DNA of 43,693 nucleotides from Isosphaera sp. GTDB taxonomy: Bacteria; Planctomycetota; Planctomycetia; Gemmatales; Gemmataceae. Under the pieces are notes generated by a model. It did not search any database and was not told the DNA's origin. It worked only from the letters and a program-made list of their open reading frames with translations. Positions 1-7,669 of this stretch are shown here, in pieces; position 1 is the first letter of the stretch, and each line of letters starts with the position of its first letter. The DNA is taken from the NCBI GenBank assembly GCA_013822345.1, contig PNKH01000069.1, forward strand, positions 1-43,693. The letters are read 5' to 3'. A program made the translations under genes and the position numbers.

Positions 1-269
1 GTGAGGTGCTGTCGGCAGCGTGGAGTCCGGACGGGCTGCGGATGGTGACGGCGGGGATGGACCGTACAACCCACGTGTGGGACGCTCAGTCGGGGGCAGA
101 GGTAACGACCCTTCGGGGACACGTGACCGAGGTGTGTACGGCGGCGTGGAGCCCGGACGGATCGCGGATCGCGACGGCCGACGGAACGTTTGCCATGGTC
201 TGGGATGCGACGCCGACCGACCCGCAGTTCCTGCCGAAGGAACTCGCCCCGCCGCCGCGGCCGAAGTGA
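1..269 (+). CDS. WD40 repeat protein, C-terminal end (partial)
   Basis: The reading frame is open from the left edge (first full codon at 3) to a TGA at 267-269, so the true start lies outside the window. The visible 89 residues hold the end of one WD40 blade and most of another: two WSPDG strands, a GH dipeptide in TLRGH, and the closing VWD motifs. WD40 blades build beta-propellers used as protein-binding scaffolds. In planctomycetes they are often fused to a Ser/Thr kinase or a sigma factor, but no such part is visible here. The tail after the last blade is short and proline-rich. The gene converges with the GH38-like gene, whose duplicated 3' end begins 27 nt after this stop. Confidence 0.85.
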   Translation, partial: EVLSAAWSPDGLRMVTAGMDRTTHVWDAQSGAEVTTLRGHVTEVCTAAWSPDGSRIATADGTFAMVWDATPTDPQFLPKELAPPPRPK

Positions 270-295
270 CCGCCCGGCGCGGCCGACCCGGCCGC

Positions 296-366
296 GCCGC
301 TACTCCCACTCCAGCTTCACCCGCAGCGTCTCGCCGGCCGAGAACTCCACCGGCACCGCGTCCCCG
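296..366 (+). repeat. 71-bp direct repeat, left copy (orphan copy of a gene 3' end)
   Basis: These 71 bases are identical to 1115-1185, offset by 819 bp. On the minus strand they read as the last 21-22 codons plus the stop of the GH38-like gene at 1119-3992. The left copy is cut off from that gene by the toxin-antitoxin cassette. Identity stops abruptly at both ends (295 against 1114, and 367 against 1186). Confidence 0.95.
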
Positions 367-481
367 CAGCCTTGCGCCATCACCCGGCTGCGATCCGACT
401 GTTCGGCGGCGGAAGGCCGACGGCGCGAGGGCGTTGCGGCCGGCCGCCCCGTCGCCTACACTGCACGGACAGGAGATCCTC

Positions 482-718
482 ATGCACACCCGCGTCGAGA
501 CGTGCCCCGGCGGCGTGGCCGTCGTCGTCCCCGAGGCGGTCGCCGCCCGGGCCGGGCTCCGGGGCGGCGAGCCGGCCGAGTTGGAGGTGGCCGCCGGCCG
601 GCTGGTCGTCCGGCCGGCCGGGCCGGGGACCCTGGCCGCCCTCCTGGCCGGCCTCACCCCCGAGAACCTGCACGCCGAGTGGGCCGCCGGGCCGCCGGCC
701 GGGGCCGAACGCCTGTGA
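482..718 (+). CDS. MazE/AbrB-type antitoxin
   Basis: The 78-residue protein starts with a short swapped-hairpin-like segment (VAVVVPEAVAARAGL, then ELEVAAGRLVVRP, residues about 10-44), the pattern of SpoVT/AbrB-fold antitoxins of the MazE type. Such proteins bind their own promoter and neutralise the partner toxin through the C-terminal tail; here the tail (residues 45-78) is Ala/Gly/Pro-rich. The ATG follows AGGAGAT at a good distance. The TGA at 716-718 overlaps the GTG start of the downstream gene at 715, the usual tight coupling of antitoxin and toxin. The whole cassette lies between two 71-bp direct repeats. The family call rests on pattern and neighbour. Confidence 0.72.
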   Translation: MHTRVETCPGGVAVVVPEAVAARAGLRGGEPAELEVAAGRLVVRPAGPGTLAALLAGLTPENLHAEWAAGPPAGAERL

Positions 719-1110
719 CCGGGCCGGTGCCGGAGTGTCCCGACCGCGGGCACCTGGTGTGGATCAGCCTCGACCCGCGGGCCGGGCACGAGCAGGCCGG
801 GCGGCGCCCCGCCCTGGCGGTCTCGCCGGCGGCGTACAACGGGCCGGTCGGGCTGGCCCTGTTCTGCCCGATCACGTCGCAGGCGAAGGGGTACCCGTTC
901 GAGGTCCCGCTGCCGCCCGGGCTGGCGGTGTCCGGGGTGGTGCTGGCCGACCACGTCAAGTGCCTGGACTGGCGGGCCCGGCGGGCGGAGTACGCCGGGG
1001 ACGCGCCCGAGGCGGTGGTCGCCGAGGTGGTCCGCCGGCTGGGGCTGCTGCTGGGGGCCGGAGGCCCGCCCGCCGAACCCGGCGCCGCACCGGACCCCGA
1101 CCGCCGGTAG
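715..1110 (+). CDS. MazF-family endoribonuclease toxin (type II TA)
   Basis: The 131-residue protein carries the MazF/PemK/CcdB-fold signatures in order: RGHLVWISLDP near the N terminus, then GHEQAGRRPALAVSPAAYN (the EQxGxRPaLVvS core holding the conserved Arg), CPITSQ with its conserved Ser/Thr, YPFEVPLP, and VVLADHVKCLDWRAR. MazF toxins cut mRNA at short sequence motifs and stop growth until antitoxin is resupplied. The GTG start overlaps the antitoxin stop by 4 nt. The C-terminal 15 residues are Pro/Ala-rich and beyond the fold. The gene ends 4 nt before the right-hand 71-bp repeat. All core motifs look intact, so the toxin is probably functional. Confidence 0.88.
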   Translation: MTGPVPECPDRGHLVWISLDPRAGHEQAGRRPALAVSPAAYNGPVGLALFCPITSQAKGYPFEVPLPPGLAVSGVVLADHVKCLDWRARRAEYAGDAPEAVVAEVVRRLGLLLGAGGPPAEPGAAPDPDRR

Positions 1111-1114
1111 GCTT

Positions 1115-1185
1115 GCCGCTACTCCCACTCCAGCTTCACCCGCAGCGTCTCGCCGGCCGAGAACTCCACCGGCACCGCGTCCCCG
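1115..1185 (+). repeat. 71-bp direct repeat, right copy (3' end of the GH38-like gene)
   Basis: Perfect match to 296-366. This copy is the functional 3' end of the minus-strand gene: the CTA at 1119-1121 is its TAG stop and the rest encodes its final residues. It bounds the MazEF-like cassette on the right. Confidence 0.95.
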
Positions 1186-3992
1186 GACAACGGCAGCGGC
1201 TGCAGCGACGCCCCCTCCCCGTCGATGAGCGACGCCCGGGACGGGTCGCGGGCGAACCGCAGCTCCGCCGCCCCGCCGAACCCGGCGCACTCGACCATCC
1301 GGGCCGCCACCGCCCGGTCCGCACCCTCCCCCGCCTCCACCGGCTGCAACGCCGTCACGATCAGGCTCGGCAGGTCCACGTGCGCCAGCCACCCGGACGC
1401 CCCGAAGTGCGGCGGGCCCTTCTCCGTCTCCACCACCGGCGCCGGCGACACCCACCCCGCCGCCGTCTGCATCGGGATGTCCCGGTCGGTCGCCAAGAGC
1501 AGGTCGAAGGTGCGGGCCCGCTCCCCCTCCGGGACCAGCACCACGTCCGCCATCCGCCCGCCGTGCCGCTGCACGAATGGCAGCCCCCCCGTGAACACGA
1601 ACGACCGCTCCGACCCGAGCCGCACCTCCAGGTAGTCCGGCGACACCGGCCGGGTCACCCCGGTCTGGGCGTTCGCCCCGTTCACCCCCCGGAACAGCAC
1701 CGCCCGCTCGTCCCGCCACCCGAACCGCGCCGCGTAGAACGCGTGCCACGGGTACCCCGTCGGGGCGTGCCGCACGTCCAGCTCGACTCGCACCTCCAGC
1801 ACCGGCCGGCCGAGCCACGCCCGGAACCGCTGACGGAACGTCGCCAGCACCTCGTCCCGGTCGTCCCGCAGCTCGCCCGCCGCGACGATCTCGCCGAGCG
1901 CCGCCCCCGCGTTCGTGACCGCGACATCCGTCGCCACCATCGTGCTGCCGGGGTTGTACGCGAGCTGCTGGCCGAACCGCGTCTGCCGGGTCCGCAGGTC
2001 GCGGAACGACCGGATCCCGCCGGTCGCCGAGTCCACGTCGCACTCGAAGAACTCGTTCCGCACGGTGAGGCCGTCGGCGAGCTTGAGCCGCGGCTTCGGC
2101 GGGGCGGCGGTGCCGGCCCGCGGCACCCACGCGAACCCGAGCGGCGGCACCTCCACGACGAGCCGGGCGAGGTCGCCGGCGAACTCCGCCGCCTTGATCG
2201 GGTCGGCGACCGCCACCGCCCCGCGGAAGCCGGTGAGTTCGAGGGCGACGCGCCGCGTGAACCCGCACGGGTTGAACACGAGCAGGCCGGGTTGGCCGTC
2301 GGCGGAGCGGGTCTGGAGCCGGGCCGCGAGCTTCTTCGCCCACGCCGCTTCGAGCGCGTCCAGGCGAGCGGGGGGCGTCAGCCCCCTGATGGCCTCCGCA
2401 GCATCCGGCACGGGGTCGGTATCAGGGGGCTGACGCCCCCCGCTCGCCATGTTGACACCCTCCAACTCGATCTCGGTTTCCACCTCCGCGAGTTCGCCGA
2501 GCAGCTTCGCCTCCTCCGCCCCGGGCCGCAGCGTGACCGCCCGGTGCAGGGCCGCCAGCGTGTACGCCGAGTCGAGGCGGCGGCGCAACCGGAGGTGCCG
2601 CGCGAACCCCGACACCGGCCCCGATCGGTGCTGGTTGGTGACGCGGTCGTCGAGGTAGTCGTTGAAGAACTCGTCCGCCGGCTGCACCCCGATGTAGTCG
2701 CCGCTCGTCGCGTCGGTGAAGTACCGGCTCAGGTTCGTCCACTCGCCGAACACCGGGGCGAGTTCCCCCAACGCCAGCAGGTCGCGGTACGAGTCGAACG
2801 CCGGCTCGCCGGTGTGGGCCAGAGCGACCGTCGGGGCGGCGTCGTTGTTCGACGCCTGGTACAGGTGGTACACGAGGTTGAAGAACGTCTGCGGGTCGTG
2901 GGCCGGCAGCGGCTCCCGGCAGAACGCGTCCACCGCCTTCCCGTCCGGCCCCGGCCAGTTCACCGCCGTCGAGCGGACGGTCGGGATCAGCGCCCCGTCC
3001 CGGCTGATGAGCACGGCATGCTTGAACCCGAGGTGGAGCAGCCACCCGGGCAGCTGCGGGTGGAACGCGCTCACCTTCCGGGCGTACACGGGCGGGCCGA
3101 CGCCGAACAGCTTCCGGACCGCGTCGCGGGCCGCCTTCAGGTTCCACCACTGTGACTCCGGCGGCAGCAGAGCGTCCTCGCGCTCGCGGTACGCCCCGCA
3201 GCACAGGTCGACCGCCGTCGGCAGGTCGGGGAGGATCTTCGCCTTCAGCTCCGCGAACCGCTCCGGGGCCTGCTCCGCGAGCTGCTCGAACACCTCGCCG
3301 CTGCCGCAGACGCACACCGGCAGCCCGGCGGCGAGCGACTCCGGCCACGCCGCGGCGAGGTTCTTCGGGTCGAGGTGGACGAAGTCGACCCAGTGCGTCT
3401 TCTGCGAGTGGAGCTGTTCGCGGGCCTGGCCGAGCTTCTCGGCGGCCGACCGTAGGTGGTCGCGGAACTCCGGCTCGCCGCGGCCGGCGCACTCGACCGC
3501 GGCGGTCACGTCGGCCCAGAACGACGCGGCGTCGAGCAGGCGCTCGTGGTCGGCGGCCTCGAACAGGTTGTCGAGCACCAGGTAGCCGTACCCGAGGCCG
3601 AGGAACAGCCGCACCACCTCCGGCGGGGCGTCGAACAGCGGGCCGGACTCGCCCTTGTCGCGGAGGGCGGTCAGCAGGTTGGCGATCGTTTCGACCCGGT
3701 CGGCGCCGGGGTCGAAGGCGACCGCCCCGACGTTCTCGACCCGATCGCGCCAGTCGTCCGGCTGGAACAGGTGCGGACCGCGCGGGGTGCAGTAGACGGC
3801 GTTCGGCCGCGGGCTGTCGTGGTCGTAGGAGACGGACGCCTGCGGCGGCTGCGTCGCCCCGGCGAGGGCGGCCGGGTGCCACAGGGCGGCGTACCCGTTC
3901 AGCCACGCGGCGACCTCATCGGCCGCGAGCTGCAGCGGGTACGAGGTCGGCATCCGGGACGCGGACAGCAGGTGCGACTGGCGGTCGGACAT
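1119..3992 (-). CDS. GH38-like alpha-mannosidase-type protein
   Basis: A 957-residue protein. The C-terminal half resembles glycoside hydrolase family 38: LLVFNPCGFTRRVALEL followed by a beta-sandwich with NEFFECDVDSATGGIRSFRD. The middle has a GH38-like stretch (FHPQLPGWLLHLGF, GEWTNLSRYFTD). GH38 enzymes release alpha-linked mannose through an Asp nucleophile, which I cannot place with confidence. No signal peptide is seen, so it is probably cytoplasmic. I chose the ATG at 3992 over an in-frame start at 4049 because the extra residues would be encoded by a dispersed repeat; 3953 is another option. Residues 516-543 are encoded by an inserted palindrome, and the 3' end is duplicated at 296-366. 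The fold is fairly sure, the substrate unknown. Confidence 0.65.
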   Translation of the reverse strand: MSDRQSHLLSASRMPTSYPLQLAADEVAAWLNGYAALWHPAALAGATQPPQASVSYDHDSPRPNAVYCTPRGPHLFQPDDWRDRVENVGAVAFDPGADRVETIANLLTALRDKGESGPLFDAPPEVVRLFLGLGYGYLVLDNLFEAADHERLLDAASFWADVTAAVECAGRGEPEFRDHLRSAAEKLGQAREQLHSQKTHWVDFVHLDPKNLAAAWPESLAAGLPVCVCGSGEVFEQLAEQAPERFAELKAKILPDLPTAVDLCCGAYREREDALLPPESQWWNLKAARDAVRKLFGVGPPVYARKVSAFHPQLPGWLLHLGFKHAVLISRDGALIPTVRSTAVNWPGPDGKAVDAFCREPLPAHDPQTFFNLVYHLYQASNNDAAPTVALAHTGEPAFDSYRDLLALGELAPVFGEWTNLSRYFTDATSGDYIGVQPADEFFNDYLDDRVTNQHRSGPVSGFARHLRLRRRLDSAYTLAALHRAVTLRPGAEEAKLLGELAEVETEIELEGVNMASGGRQPPDTDPVPDAAEAIRGLTPPARLDALEAAWAKKLAARLQTRSADGQPGLLVFNPCGFTRRVALELTGFRGAVAVADPIKAAEFAGDLARLVVEVPPLGFAWVPRAGTAAPPKPRLKLADGLTVRNEFFECDVDSATGGIRSFRDLRTRQTRFGQQLAYNPGSTMVATDVAVTNAGAALGEIVAAGELRDDRDEVLATFRQRFRAWLGRPVLEVRVELDVRHAPTGYPWHAFYAARFGWRDERAVLFRGVNGANAQTGVTRPVSPDYLEVRLGSERSFVFTGGLPFVQRHGGRMADVVLVPEGERARTFDLLLATDRDIPMQTAAGWVSPAPVVETEKGPPHFGASGWLAHVDLPSLIVTALQPVEAGEGADRAVAARMVECAGFGGAAELRFARDPSRASLIDGEGASLQPLPLSGDAVPVEFSAGETLRVKLEWE
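2364..2447. repeat. REP-like palindrome inserted in frame in the GH38-like gene
   Basis: Two perfect 27-nt arms, 2364-2390 and 2421-2447, face each other across 30 nt. The 84-bp unit is a multiple of three and encodes residues 516-543, reading ASGGRQPPD on one arm and IRGLTPPA on the other. The same arm occurs between genes at 4004-4029 and, with one base changed, at 8295-8319. Confidence 0.9.
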
Positions 3993-4003
3993 GGCGGTTT
4001 TCG

Positions 4004-4029
4004 GCGAGCGGGGGGCGTCAGCCCCCTGA
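4004..4029. repeat. Single arm of the GGGGGCGTCAGCCCCC repeat family
   Basis: Twenty-six bases match the left arm of the palindrome at 2364-2390 exactly. The copy sits 12 nt upstream of the chosen GH38-like start. It contains a short internal inverted repeat (GGGGGC-GTCA-GCCCCC) and could fold by itself near the mRNA 5' end. Confidence 0.85.
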
Positions 4030-4184
4030 GCGGATCGGGCGGTTCGCAACCGGCACGGCGGGGTTATGGTACGGACCCGCTCCCGCTCTCGGTGACCCCG
4101 TCGCCTAAAGACGTGCCAAGCCGAACGCCTCGGTCACCGACCCGGGGGCCGACAGCTCGGGCGGGAGCGGAGGCCCGGAGGCGT

Positions 4185-5108
4185 TCACTTCCTCCAAGCT
4201 GTCGCCAGGATGAGGTGCGAGAAGACGCCAGGCGCTCCGACGTGCTTGGCGTCGAGTTTCAGGGCGACGGACTTGACGGCCGGGTCGGGTAAGGTGAAGA
4301 CGAGGACGTCAACGACCGGGGGATCGCCTGCCTCCATCCGATGGCCCCCTTCGAGCGTTCCGGCGTGTCGCTGTCCGGCGGGCAACTTCGCCAGTGGCAC
4401 CGACCGGGTTGCGGAAATGATCAGCATGGCAGACGAGGCGGGCGGGTTGACCCACGGCCGCAACTCCATCGGGTTTCCCGAAACGTTCTGTGTTTCCACC
4501 CAGACGGCCAGGTAGTGTTCCGCCGAGCGGAACTCGCCCCCAGTGCCATCAGTCACGATCGCCCTCCCGGCGGCCACTCCTGCGACCCGTGTGCGGACGT
4601 GGCCAACGCGCTGCCACTCCGTCGCGAACCCGGGCGGCGGGACGTGCGGGTCGAGTCTCCTCGGTGGCGGGACGAGGGGCAGCCGGACCGGATCGGGGTC
4701 GATTGGGAGAGGGGTAAGGTCGAGCTTGGGTGGTAAGTCGCCTTCAGGTTTACGAGGCGGTTCGGTCCGAGCCCCCTTCTTCCCGACGGTCCTCGTTGGA
4801 CTCGGGGTCGGGACGGTATCCGACCTCACGGGCACGTCTGCTTTGGCCACCTTCGCAGGCACGTCGGGTCGAGGGGGATCTCGCCTGTCCGGAGACAGAG
4901 CCGCCACCGCGATAACGATCACCACGAGGCCGCCACCGACAACCAGGTAGGTGGGATCGGTTTGAGCCTCACCGTTACCGACAAGCGGGGGGTGATCAAT
5001 TTGCACCGCCGTGGATCCGCAATTCGGGCAACGAAGCGACACGTTCTTGCCACGGGGAAACCAACTGTAGCTGCAGTCGCCGCAGACGTTCTTCGGGCGA
5101 AGGGACAC
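4185..5108 (-). CDS. Zinc-ribbon single-pass membrane protein of unknown function
   Basis: A 307-residue protein. Residues 9-30 form a zinc ribbon with two Cys pairs, CGDC (C9, C12) and CPNC (C27, C30). One membrane segment follows at about 53-72 (LVVGGGLVVIVIAVAAL), then about 100 residues rich in Pro, Arg and Lys, then a C-terminal domain from about 175. That last part (EHYLAVWVETQN, VLVFTLPD) resembles the DUF4352-like beta-sandwiches of membrane-anchored bacterial proteins. The start is a GTG at 5108 placed 6 nt after GGAGGTG. Third codon positions are less strictly G/C than in its neighbours. No enzyme motif is seen. It is divergent from the response regulator at 5264, with 155 bp between the starts. 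Confidence 0.75.
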   Translation of the reverse strand: MSLRPKNVCGDCSYSWFPRGKNVSLRCPNCGSTAVQIDHPPLVGNGEAQTDPTYLVVGGGLVVIVIAVAALSPDRRDPPRPDVPAKVAKADVPVRSDTVPTPSPTRTVGKKGARTEPPRKPEGDLPPKLDLTPLPIDPDPVRLPLVPPPRRLDPHVPPPGFATEWQRVGHVRTRVAGVAAGRAIVTDGTGGEFRSAEHYLAVWVETQNVSGNPMELRPWVNPPASSAMLIISATRSVPLAKLPAGQRHAGTLEGGHRMEAGDPPVVDVLVFTLPDPAVKSVALKLDAKHVGAPGVFSHLILATAWRK

Positions 5109-5263
5109 TGCTCACCTCCGAACGGGTCGGAGAATGTCGGGCACAGTACCGAGTCTATCTCCGGCCGCTCGGGCGGCAACTTCCGTCAGGCGGCGCCGGC
5201 CGCCGCGCGACCCCCGGCCGCGGGGGCGCAAACCTCGGCCTCGGCCGCGTATCATGAGATGTC

Positions 5264-6475
5264 ATGACCGACACCGTTCTGATCGTCGACGACGAGGAGT
5301 CCGTCCGGCGGACGTTCCAGGAGTGGCTGGCCGGGTCCGGCCTCGCCGTCCGGGTGTTCGCCGCGGCCGACGCCGAGTCCGCCCTGCGCCTCGCCAACGA
5401 GCACCCGATCGACCTCGCCGTCCTCGACTGGAACCTCGGGTCCGGCAGCGACGGGCTCCGCCTCCTCGAAGACCTGGCCGAGTTCCGCCCGGACGTGGTC
5501 GCCATCCTGGTGACCGGGTTCGCCGGCGTCGCCACCCCGCTCCACGCCCTCCGGATGGGCGTCCGCGACTACCTCGACAAGAACGCCGACCTCGACCGCG
5601 ACACGTTCGTCCGGGCCGTCCGCCGGCAACTCGACCGGATCCACCCGGCGAAGCGGCAGCGGGAGTTCAACCGGTCGCTGGCCGCGTTCCGGGAGGCGGT
5701 CGAGCGCGTCCTGCCGGTCGTCCAGACCGCGGCCGCGTTCCACGACCCGGTGCCGCTCCCGGAGGCCGTCCGCGCCCTGCTGCGGTTCGTCATCCGCACG
5801 ACCGGCGCCGCCGACGGAGCCCTCCTCGTCCGCCACCTGGCCGCCGACGGCGCCGAGACCGCGGCCGCGTACGGGCCGGGCGGCGAGGTCCTCGCCGGGC
5901 CCGGGGTGCCGTTCGCCCGGTCGCTGGCCGCGAGCGTCGTCAGCCACCAGGAACCGATGCTGCTCACCGGGACCGACCCGGCCGCCAGTGCGGCGTTCGA
6001 GTTGCTGCCGTTCGAGGCCGGGCGGGCGTCGATCCTGGCGGCCCCGATCCCGGTCGGCGGCGGCACGTCGGTCGTGCTCGAACTGTTCGACAAGCCCGCC
6101 CCCGGGTTCACCGCCGCGGACCGACAACTCGTGTCGGCCGCCGCGGACGTGGGCGCGGACCTCCTCCGCCAGGCCCTCGCCGAGCGGCAGACGCACCAAC
6201 TCCTGTTCGACGCGGTCGAGGCCGCGCTGACGGCGACGTCCGGGGTGGCGGCCGCGCCCGACCCGGCCCCGGACGCCCCGACGGCGGTGGCGATGGAGCG
6301 GCTGAGGGCCGGGCTGGCCGGGGACGCGAACGCGGTCGCCGACCCGGACACGACGCTCCGGCTGGTGGAGGCGGTGCGCGGGCTGGCGGTGCGGCACGGC
6401 CCGGCGGCCGTCGAGCACTGCGTGAAGGTGGTCACCGACCTGCGGAAGCTCCTCGACGGGATCACGGGCACGTGA
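5264..6475 (+). CDS. Response regulator receiver protein with a GAF-like region
   Basis: A 403-residue protein. Residues 1-120 are a complete CheY-like receiver: acidic pocket D9/D10/E11, phosphoacceptor D55 (AVLDWNL), switch T84 (LVTGF) and K106 (YLDKNA). Residues about 165-330 look like a GAF sensor domain (GAADGALLVRHLA ... ERQTHQLLFDAVEAAL). The tail is alpha-helical. There is no DNA-binding, GGDEF, EAL or kinase output, so it may act by protein contact or by binding a ligand in the GAF-like region. No histidine kinase is adjacent, which makes it an orphan. The start is the ATG at 5264; the upstream gap is GC-rich with no clear promoter. Receiver call is sure, GAF call moderate. Confidence 0.85.
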   Translation: MTDTVLIVDDEESVRRTFQEWLAGSGLAVRVFAAADAESALRLANEHPIDLAVLDWNLGSGSDGLRLLEDLAEFRPDVVAILVTGFAGVATPLHALRMGVRDYLDKNADLDRDTFVRAVRRQLDRIHPAKRQREFNRSLAAFREAVERVLPVVQTAAAFHDPVPLPEAVRALLRFVIRTTGAADGALLVRHLAADGAETAAAYGPGGEVLAGPGVPFARSLAASVVSHQEPMLLTGTDPAASAAFELLPFEAGRASILAAPIPVGGGTSVVLELFDKPAPGFTAADRQLVSAAADVGADLLRQALAERQTHQLLFDAVEAALTATSGVAAAPDPAPDAPTAVAMERLRAGLAGDANAVADPDTTLRLVEAVRGLAVRHGPAAVEHCVKVVTDLRKLLDGITGT

Positions 6476-6502
6476 AGTGGCACCCCGGCCGTCTCCGTCG
6501 GC

Positions 6503-6646
6503 CCGCCAGGGGTTGCGCGACGGCCCCTTGGGCCGTCGCTCCACCCCTGGCTACACGCGGTCGCCGCTCCGCGGCTACAAGGGTTTGTAGTCCCGGAGGG
6601 ACGTCGGAGTGTGGCCAGGGGTGGAGCGCAGCGCAACCCCTGGCGG
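6503..6646. repeat. Dispersed ~144-bp element with terminal inverted repeats (copy 1)
   Basis: The element opens with CCGCCAGGGGTTGCGC and closes with its reverse complement GCGCAACCCCTGGCGG. Inside are CCACCCCTGGCTACA and its near-complement, and the core TCGCCGCTCCGCGGCTAC. A related element lies at 39806-39994. There is no ORF and no obvious target duplication, so it resembles a MITE or a large REP unit. It fills the gap before the protease gene. Confidence 0.85.
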
Positions 6647-6721
6647 CCGACCGTGAAACCCGGGTGGCGACGACCCCGCCCCCTGCCCCGCGTCGTCCGC
6701 GTTCCCTGTCTTGAGACGGCA

Positions 6722-7537
6722 ATGACCGAGCCGACGGTGTTCGACGAGATCTTCGCCCGGCTGACCCCGGCCCGCATCTTCGGCGACCCCCGGGCGACCG
6801 GGGAGGGGGTGGCCGTCGCGGTCATCGACTCCGGGGTCGAGCGGGCGGTGCTGGAGGACAAGTTCCGGGCCGCCGGGACGCCGATCGGGTCGATCGACGG
6901 GGCGGTGTTCCGCCCGACCGGGCCGCCGCTGCCGTACACCGGCCACCAGTCGAGCCCGCACGGGACGACCGTCGCCGACATCATCCTGACGATCGCCCCG
7001 CGGGTGGCGCTGTACTCCGCCGACGTGTTCGGCCCGGCCGGGACGTGCGAGGTGGAGACGGTGATCGCCGCCCTGCGGCACGCGATCGACGTGTGGGGGG
7101 TGAAGGTGATCAACCTGTCGCTCGGGGTGCCGGAGCACAAGCTCCAGCAGCTCCCGCGGCGGCAGCAGCTGCAGCGGGCGATCGAGGAGGCGTACTTCCG
7201 GGACGTGCTGGTGTTCGCCGCGGCGCACAACGAGCACCCGCTCACCCGCAGCTACCCGGCGGCGTTCGCCCCGCCGCTCATCTCGGTCGACAAGGGGCTG
7301 TTCGACGACCCGCTGCGGTTCGCGTACCGGCTGCGGGAGCAGGTCGAGTTCCAGGCGCACGGGCGGGGCTACCTGGGGCCGTTCGCCCGGGAGCCGGCGA
7401 CCAGCTGGGCGACCCCGCACCTGGCCGGGATCGCCGCCCGCATCCTGTCGCTCAAGCCGGACCTGAAGCCGTTCGAGATCAAGACGGTGCTGTACTGGCT
7501 GTTCCGGGCGGCCGGCGACGGCCGGCGTGACGGTTGA
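6722..7537 (+). CDS. Subtilisin-like serine protease (S8 family), short cytoplasmic form
   Basis: A 271-residue protein with a complete S8 catalytic set: D36 in VAVIDSGVE, H80 in SPHGTTVADI, the oxyanion-hole N170 in AAAHNEHP, and nucleophile S228 in ATSWATPHLAG. In most subtilases the last motif is GTSMAxPH, so Ala and Trp replace the usual Gly and Met. The protein lacks a signal peptide, a propeptide and any accessory domain, so it is probably cytoplasmic. The ATG at 6722 was chosen because the upstream in-frame extension is encoded by the dispersed element at 6503-6646. Its targets are unknown, and the neighbouring genes give no hint. Confidence 0.88.
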   Translation: MTEPTVFDEIFARLTPARIFGDPRATGEGVAVAVIDSGVERAVLEDKFRAAGTPIGSIDGAVFRPTGPPLPYTGHQSSPHGTTVADIILTIAPRVALYSADVFGPAGTCEVETVIAALRHAIDVWGVKVINLSLGVPEHKLQQLPRRQQLQRAIEEAYFRDVLVFAAAHNEHPLTRSYPAAFAPPLISVDKGLFDDPLRFAYRLREQVEFQAHGRGYLGPFAREPATSWATPHLAGIAARILSLKPDLKPFEIKTVLYWLFRAAGDGRRDG

Positions 7538-7669
7538 CGGGTCGAAGGTCGGGCTGGAAGATGACGCGCCCGCGCGGCGTGCGCCTCCCCCACCCGGGCT
7601 CCGGCCGACCTCCCCCACAAAGGGGGAGGTGAAGAACCAGAACCCGGCCTCGACGTCCGGACGCCCGGG

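Noticed and set aside
482-1110. Integrative element or prophage remnant around the MazEF-like pair
   Set aside because: No integrase, excisionase or phage gene is present, and the flanking repeat matches a protein-coding 3' end, not a tRNA att site.
372-3155. A 927-codon plus-strand ORF across the toxin cassette and the GH38-like gene
   Set aside because: Its protein is Arg/Pro/Ala-rich with no domain. It is the antisense frame of high-GC genes; the minus-strand GH38-like frame has clear motifs.
4740-5000. Frameshift in the zinc-ribbon protein because of low-complexity Pro/Arg sequence
   Set aside because: The frame is continuous from the GTG at 5108 to 4185 and the N- and C-terminal parts are both sensible; a disordered linker explains it.
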